Below are positions 61,218 through 64,000 of a stretch of DNA of 64,000 nucleotides, piece by piece. Origin of the DNA: Bradyrhizobium sp. KBS0727 (GTDB taxonomy: Bacteria; Pseudomonadota; Alphaproteobacteria; Rhizobiales; Xanthobacteraceae); contig NZ_CP042176.1 in assembly GCF_005937885.2 (NCBI RefSeq), positions 5,637,501 to 5,701,500 of the forward strand. Reading direction: 5' to 3'. Below the pieces are notes generated by a model that had not been told where the DNA came from, made no database searches, and worked only from the letters and a program-made list of their open reading frames with translations. The first letter of the stretch is position 1. Every line of letters starts with the position of its first letter. A program made the position numbers and the translations under genes.

Positions 61218-63037
61218 ACGATTTCGTCGTCCGGTTCGCCAACGTCAACGGCTCGGGGTCGGCGAGCGCCAACGAGCTGTTCGCGCGTTCGATCCTGCGC
61301 CACGGCGTGCCGGTTAGCCCACGCAACATCTTCCCCTCCAACATCCAGGGCCTTCCGACCTGGTACGAGGTGCGGGTGACCGAAGACGGCCACCTCGGCG
61401 CCCGCGGCGGCGTCGACATGATGGTGGCGATGAACCCGCAGACCTGGGACAAGGACGTCGCCTCGATCGAGCCCGGCGGCTACCTGTTCTACGATTCGAC
61501 CAAGCCGATGCCGTCGTCGAAATTCCGCGCCGACATCACCGTGATCGGCGTGCCGCTGACCGCGATCACCAACTCGACCTACACCGATCCGCGCCAGCGC
61601 CAGCTGTTCAAGAACATCATCTATCTCGGCGCGCTCTGCGCGCTGCTCGACATGGACCCGAAGCTGACCGAGCAATTGTTCAGCGAGCAGTACAAGGGCA
61701 AGGAAAAGCTGCTCTCCTCCAACGTCCACGCGCTGGCACTCGGCCGCGACTGGGCGCTGCAGAACCTGAAATGCCCGATCGGGCTCCGGGTCAAGAAGGC
61801 CGACAAGGTCGGCGACCGCATTTTCATGGAAGGCAACAGCGCCGCGGCGCTCGGCGCCGTCTACGGGGGCGCCACCGTCTGCGCCTGGTATCCGATCACA
61901 CCGTCGTCGTCGGTAGCGGAGGCCTTCACGAGCCACTGCAAGAAGCTGCGGCACGACCCTGAAACAGGCAAGGCGAAATACGCCATCGTTCAGGGCGAAG
62001 ACGAACTGGCGTCGATCGGCATCGTGATCGGCGCCTCCTGGAACGGCGCGCGCGCCTTCACCGCGACCTCCGGTCCCGGCATCTCGCTGATGACGGAATT
62101 CATCGGGCTTTCCTACTTCGCGGAAATTCCGGCCGTGATCATGAACATTCAGCGCGCCGGTCCTTCGACCGGCATGCCGACACGGACCCAGCAATGCGAC
62201 ATCATAGCCTGCGCCTACGCGTCGCACGGCGACACCAAGCATGTCCTGCTGTTCCCGGAAGATCCCGCCGAGGCGTTCGAATTCGCCGCGCAGTCGTTCG
62301 ACCTCGCCGAACGGCTGCAGACCATGATCTTCCTGATGCTCGACCTCGACATCGGCATGAATCACCGGCTGTGCCGTCCGCTGAAGTGGGACGACGCGCG
62401 GCAATACGACCGCGGCAAGGTGATGACGGCCGAGATGCTCGACGAACCCGGCCGCGACTTCGGCCGCTATCTCGACGTCGACGGCGACGGCATTCCCTAC
62501 CGCACCTATCCGGGCACGCATCCGACCAAGGGCTCGTTCTTCACCCGCGGCACCTCGCGCGACCGCTACGCACGCTATTCGGAAGAAGGCGCCGTCTACG
62601 CCGACAATATGCAGCGGCTGGTGCGCAAGTTCGAAACCGCGCAGGACATGGTGCCGCGGCCGTTGCAGGCCAACGCCGCCAAGCCGACCAAATACGGCGT
62701 GATCTATTTCGGCTCGACCTCACCGGCGATGGACGAAGCGATCGGGCTCCTGGAAGCGCGCGGGCACCAGCTCGATCGCATGCGCATCCGCGCCTTCCCG
62801 TTCCACTCCAGCGTGGCGAGCTTCATTGCCGACCACGATTTTGTTTACGTGGTCGAGCAGAACCGCGACGGCCAGTTGCGTTCGCTGATCGTCAACGAGA
62901 ACGGCATCGATCCGGTGCGGCTGGTGCCGATCCTGCACTATGACGGCACGCCGATCACCGCGCGCTTCATCGCCAACGCCATCGGCGACCACCAGGACCA
63001 CCTGAAGGTGACCCCTCTCCGCAAGGCCGTGTCATGA
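61187..63037 (+). CDS. 2-oxoacid:acceptor oxidoreductase, fused gamma-alpha subunit
   Basis: 616 residues from MSVQSPISSVNDFVV, overlapping the previous gene by 31 bp. The gamma part is about 1-190 ('GSGSASANELFARSILRHG...GLPTWYEVRVTEDG'), the alpha part follows with 'VCAWYPITPSSSVAEAF' (YPITP motif) and 'AIVQGEDELASIGIVIGASWNGARAFTATSGPGISLM'. The enzyme oxidises a 2-oxoacid with CoA to an acyl-CoA, with electrons to ferredoxin clusters. Substrate is not fixed by sequence; 2-oxoglutarate and aryl 2-oxoacids are both possible. Confidence 0.94.
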   Translation: MSVQSPISSVNDFVVRFANVNGSGSASANELFARSILRHGVPVSPRNIFPSNIQGLPTWYEVRVTEDGHLGARGGVDMMVAMNPQTWDKDVASIEPGGYLFYDSTKPMPSSKFRADITVIGVPLTAITNSTYTDPRQRQLFKNIIYLGALCALLDMDPKLTEQLFSEQYKGKEKLLSSNVHALALGRDWALQNLKCPIGLRVKKADKVGDRIFMEGNSAAALGAVYGGATVCAWYPITPSSSVAEAFTSHCKKLRHDPETGKAKYAIVQGEDELASIGIVIGASWNGARAFTATSGPGISLMTEFIGLSYFAEIPAVIMNIQRAGPSTGMPTRTQQCDIIACAYASHGDTKHVLLFPEDPAEAFEFAAQSFDLAERLQTMIFLMLDLDIGMNHRLCRPLKWDDARQYDRGKVMTAEMLDEPGRDFGRYLDVDGDGIPYRTYPGTHPTKGSFFTRGTSRDRYARYSEEGAVYADNMQRLVRKFETAQDMVPRPLQANAAKPTKYGVIYFGSTSPAMDEAIGLLEARGHQLDRMRIRAFPFHSSVASFIADHDFVYVVEQNRDGQLRSLIVNENGIDPVRLVPILHYDGTPITARFIANAIGDHQDHLKVTPLRKAVS

Positions 63038-63059
63038 CCTGCCCGGTGATCTTTCCGCC

Positions 63060-63143
63060 GTCATACCCGGCCTTGTGCCGGGCATCCACGACTTCCTTCT
63101 TCCTGGCCAAGACGTGGATGGCCGGGACAAGCCCGGCCATGAC
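63060..63143. repeat. Palindromic repeat between the alpha and beta subunit genes
   Basis: Two hairpins, CCCGGCCTTGTGCCGGG and GGCCGGGACAAGCCCGGCC, joined by 'ATCCACG...CGTGGAT', with an outer GTCAT...ATGAC. Related to 16942-17031. It occupies most of the 130-bp gap, so it is part of the operon mRNA. Confidence 0.75.
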
Positions 63144-63167
63144 GCGGCTGGAATCGCAGGTGTTGTC

Positions 63168-64000
63168 ATGACCTATATTGCAAAGCCGAAGTTCCAGCAT
63201 CCCGGCCTGCCGAAGAACGATCTCGGCTACACCCATCGCGACTACGAGGGCAAGGTCTCGACCCTTTGCGCCGGTTGCGGCCACGACTCGATCACCGCCT
63301 CGATCATCGAGGCCTGCTACGAGCTGTCGATCGAGCCGCATCGCGTCGCGAAAATTTCCGGTATCGGCTGCTCGTCGAAGACGCCGGACTATTTCCTCGG
63401 CAACTCGCACGGCTTCAACTCGGTGCATGGCCGCATGCCGTCGGTTTTGACCGGCGCCAACCTCGCCAACCGCGACCTGATCTATCTCGGCGTCTCCGGC
63501 GACGGCGACAGTGCCTCGATCGGCTTCGGCCAGTTCGCGCATTCGATCCGCCGCGGCGTCAACATGACCTACATCGTCGAGAACAACGGCGTGTACGGCC
63601 TGACCAAGGGACAATTTTCGGCCACCGCCGACCGCGGCTCGAAATCCAAGAAGGGCGTGATGAACACCGACAACGCGATCGACCTGGTGGCGATCGCGCT
63701 GCAGCTCGGCGCAACCTTCGTGGCGCGCAGCTTCTCCGGCGACAAGACCCAGCTGGTGCCGCTGATCGCCGCCGCGATCCGCCACAAGGGCGCGTCCTTC
63801 ATCGACGTCATCAGCCCCTGCATCGCCTTCAACAACCACGCTGGCTCGACCAAGAGTTTTGACTACGTCCGCGAACACAACGACGCCGTGAACCGCCTCG
63901 ACGTCATCACCGGCCGCGACCCGATCACCGTCGATTACGCCCCGGGTTCGGTGCAGGTGGTGGAGCAGCACGACGGCACCCGGCTGGCGCTGCGCAAGAT
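63168..64000 (+). CDS. 2-oxoacid:acceptor oxidoreductase, beta (TPP) subunit, 3' end outside window
   Basis: 277 residues from MTYIAKPKFQHPGLPKN to the window end. 'TLCAGCGHDSITASIIEAC' supplies a conserved Cys of the family, 'RVAKISGIGCSSKTPDYF' follows, and the TPP site is 'YLGVSGDGDSASIGFGQFAHSIR' with 'YIVENNGVYGLTKGQFSAT' (GDG...NN). It pairs with the gamma-alpha subunit to bind and decarboxylate the 2-oxoacid. The frame is open to base 64000. Confidence 0.95.
   Translation, partial: MTYIAKPKFQHPGLPKNDLGYTHRDYEGKVSTLCAGCGHDSITASIIEACYELSIEPHRVAKISGIGCSSKTPDYFLGNSHGFNSVHGRMPSVLTGANLANRDLIYLGVSGDGDSASIGFGQFAHSIRRGVNMTYIVENNGVYGLTKGQFSATADRGSKSKKGVMNTDNAIDLVAIALQLGATFVARSFSGDKTQLVPLIAAAIRHKGASFIDVISPCIAFNNHAGSTKSFDYVREHNDAVNRLDVITGRDPITVDYAPGSVQVVEQHDGTRLALRK

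Overview
The window is GC-rich alphaproteobacterial chromosome, most likely Bradyrhizobium or a close relative. The evidence is its codon use, an Irr/ICE-type iron operator, a gene matching the B. japonicum D-tartrate dehydratase at every catalytic position, a complete pqqABCDE operon, a DUF2277/DUF3297/DUF6894 small-protein complement, and dense palindromic intergenic repeats. No rRNA, tRNA or CRISPR was seen. The only recognisable transposon is one IS630-type element.

Layout. 1-4.5 kb: end of an SDR dehydrogenase, a cytochrome P450, small DUF proteins, an exported alpha/beta hydrolase and a PPOX-type flavoprotein. 4.6-5.7 kb: bacterioferritin and its ferredoxin, with an ICE operator between them. 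6.2-8.1 kb: two paralogous small exported proteins separated by an IS630 element sitting in the stop codon of the first. 8.1-13.5 kb: MltB-type lytic transglycosylase, UPF0114 membrane protein, EttA and a D-2-hydroxyacid dehydrogenase. 13.6-20 kb: L,D-transpeptidase, two sulfurtransferases, and a MoxR ATPase / CoxE-like VWA pair arranged divergently around a YeaQ-type membrane protein. 20-28 kb: Baeyer-Villiger-type flavin monooxygenase, a Rieske oxygenase / GntR regulator / VanB-type reductase operon, GMC oxidoreductase, acetyltransferase and SMP-30 lactonase; this looks catabolic. 28-38 kb: HU protein, AraC/GyrI regulator with a duplicated remnant of its own 3' end, several orphan ABC binding proteins, cupin, GST, PHA depolymerase and an RlpA-like protein. 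38.7-41.3 kb: a formate/nitrite-type channel and a membrane-anchored PP2C phosphatase-Ser/Thr kinase fusion. 41.8-53.7 kb: family-3 binding protein, OmpA-like protein, MFS transporter with a divergent AraC regulator, malonyl-CoA decarboxylase, D-tartrate dehydratase, glutathione peroxidase, amidase, and a dihaem cytochrome c with a PQQ-type sugar dehydrogenase.

54.0-59.2 kb is the PQQ locus, pqqA-B-C-D-E followed without a gap by a proline-iminopeptidase-like hydrolase and a gene of unknown function. A PQQ-type dehydrogenase and a cytochrome c lie just upstream on the other strand, so cofactor supply, a likely user and an electron acceptor are neighbours. 59.4-64 kb encodes an unusual 2-oxoacid:acceptor oxidoreductase in three pieces: a GltD-like NAD(P)H/FAD subunit fused to two [4Fe-4S] clusters, a fused gamma-alpha subunit, and a TPP beta subunit cut by the window end.

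The most noticeable non-coding feature is the repeats. Five copies of a GCGTTTTC...GAAAACGC element (long and short forms) and about ten other palindromic elements of at least six types fill gene ends; one sits inside the oxidoreductase operon. The best candidates for under-described biology are the FNT channel plus phosphatase-kinase operon, the PQQ-operon hydrolase and its unknown neighbour, the pyridine-nucleotide-type 2-oxoacid oxidoreductase, and the modular repeats.
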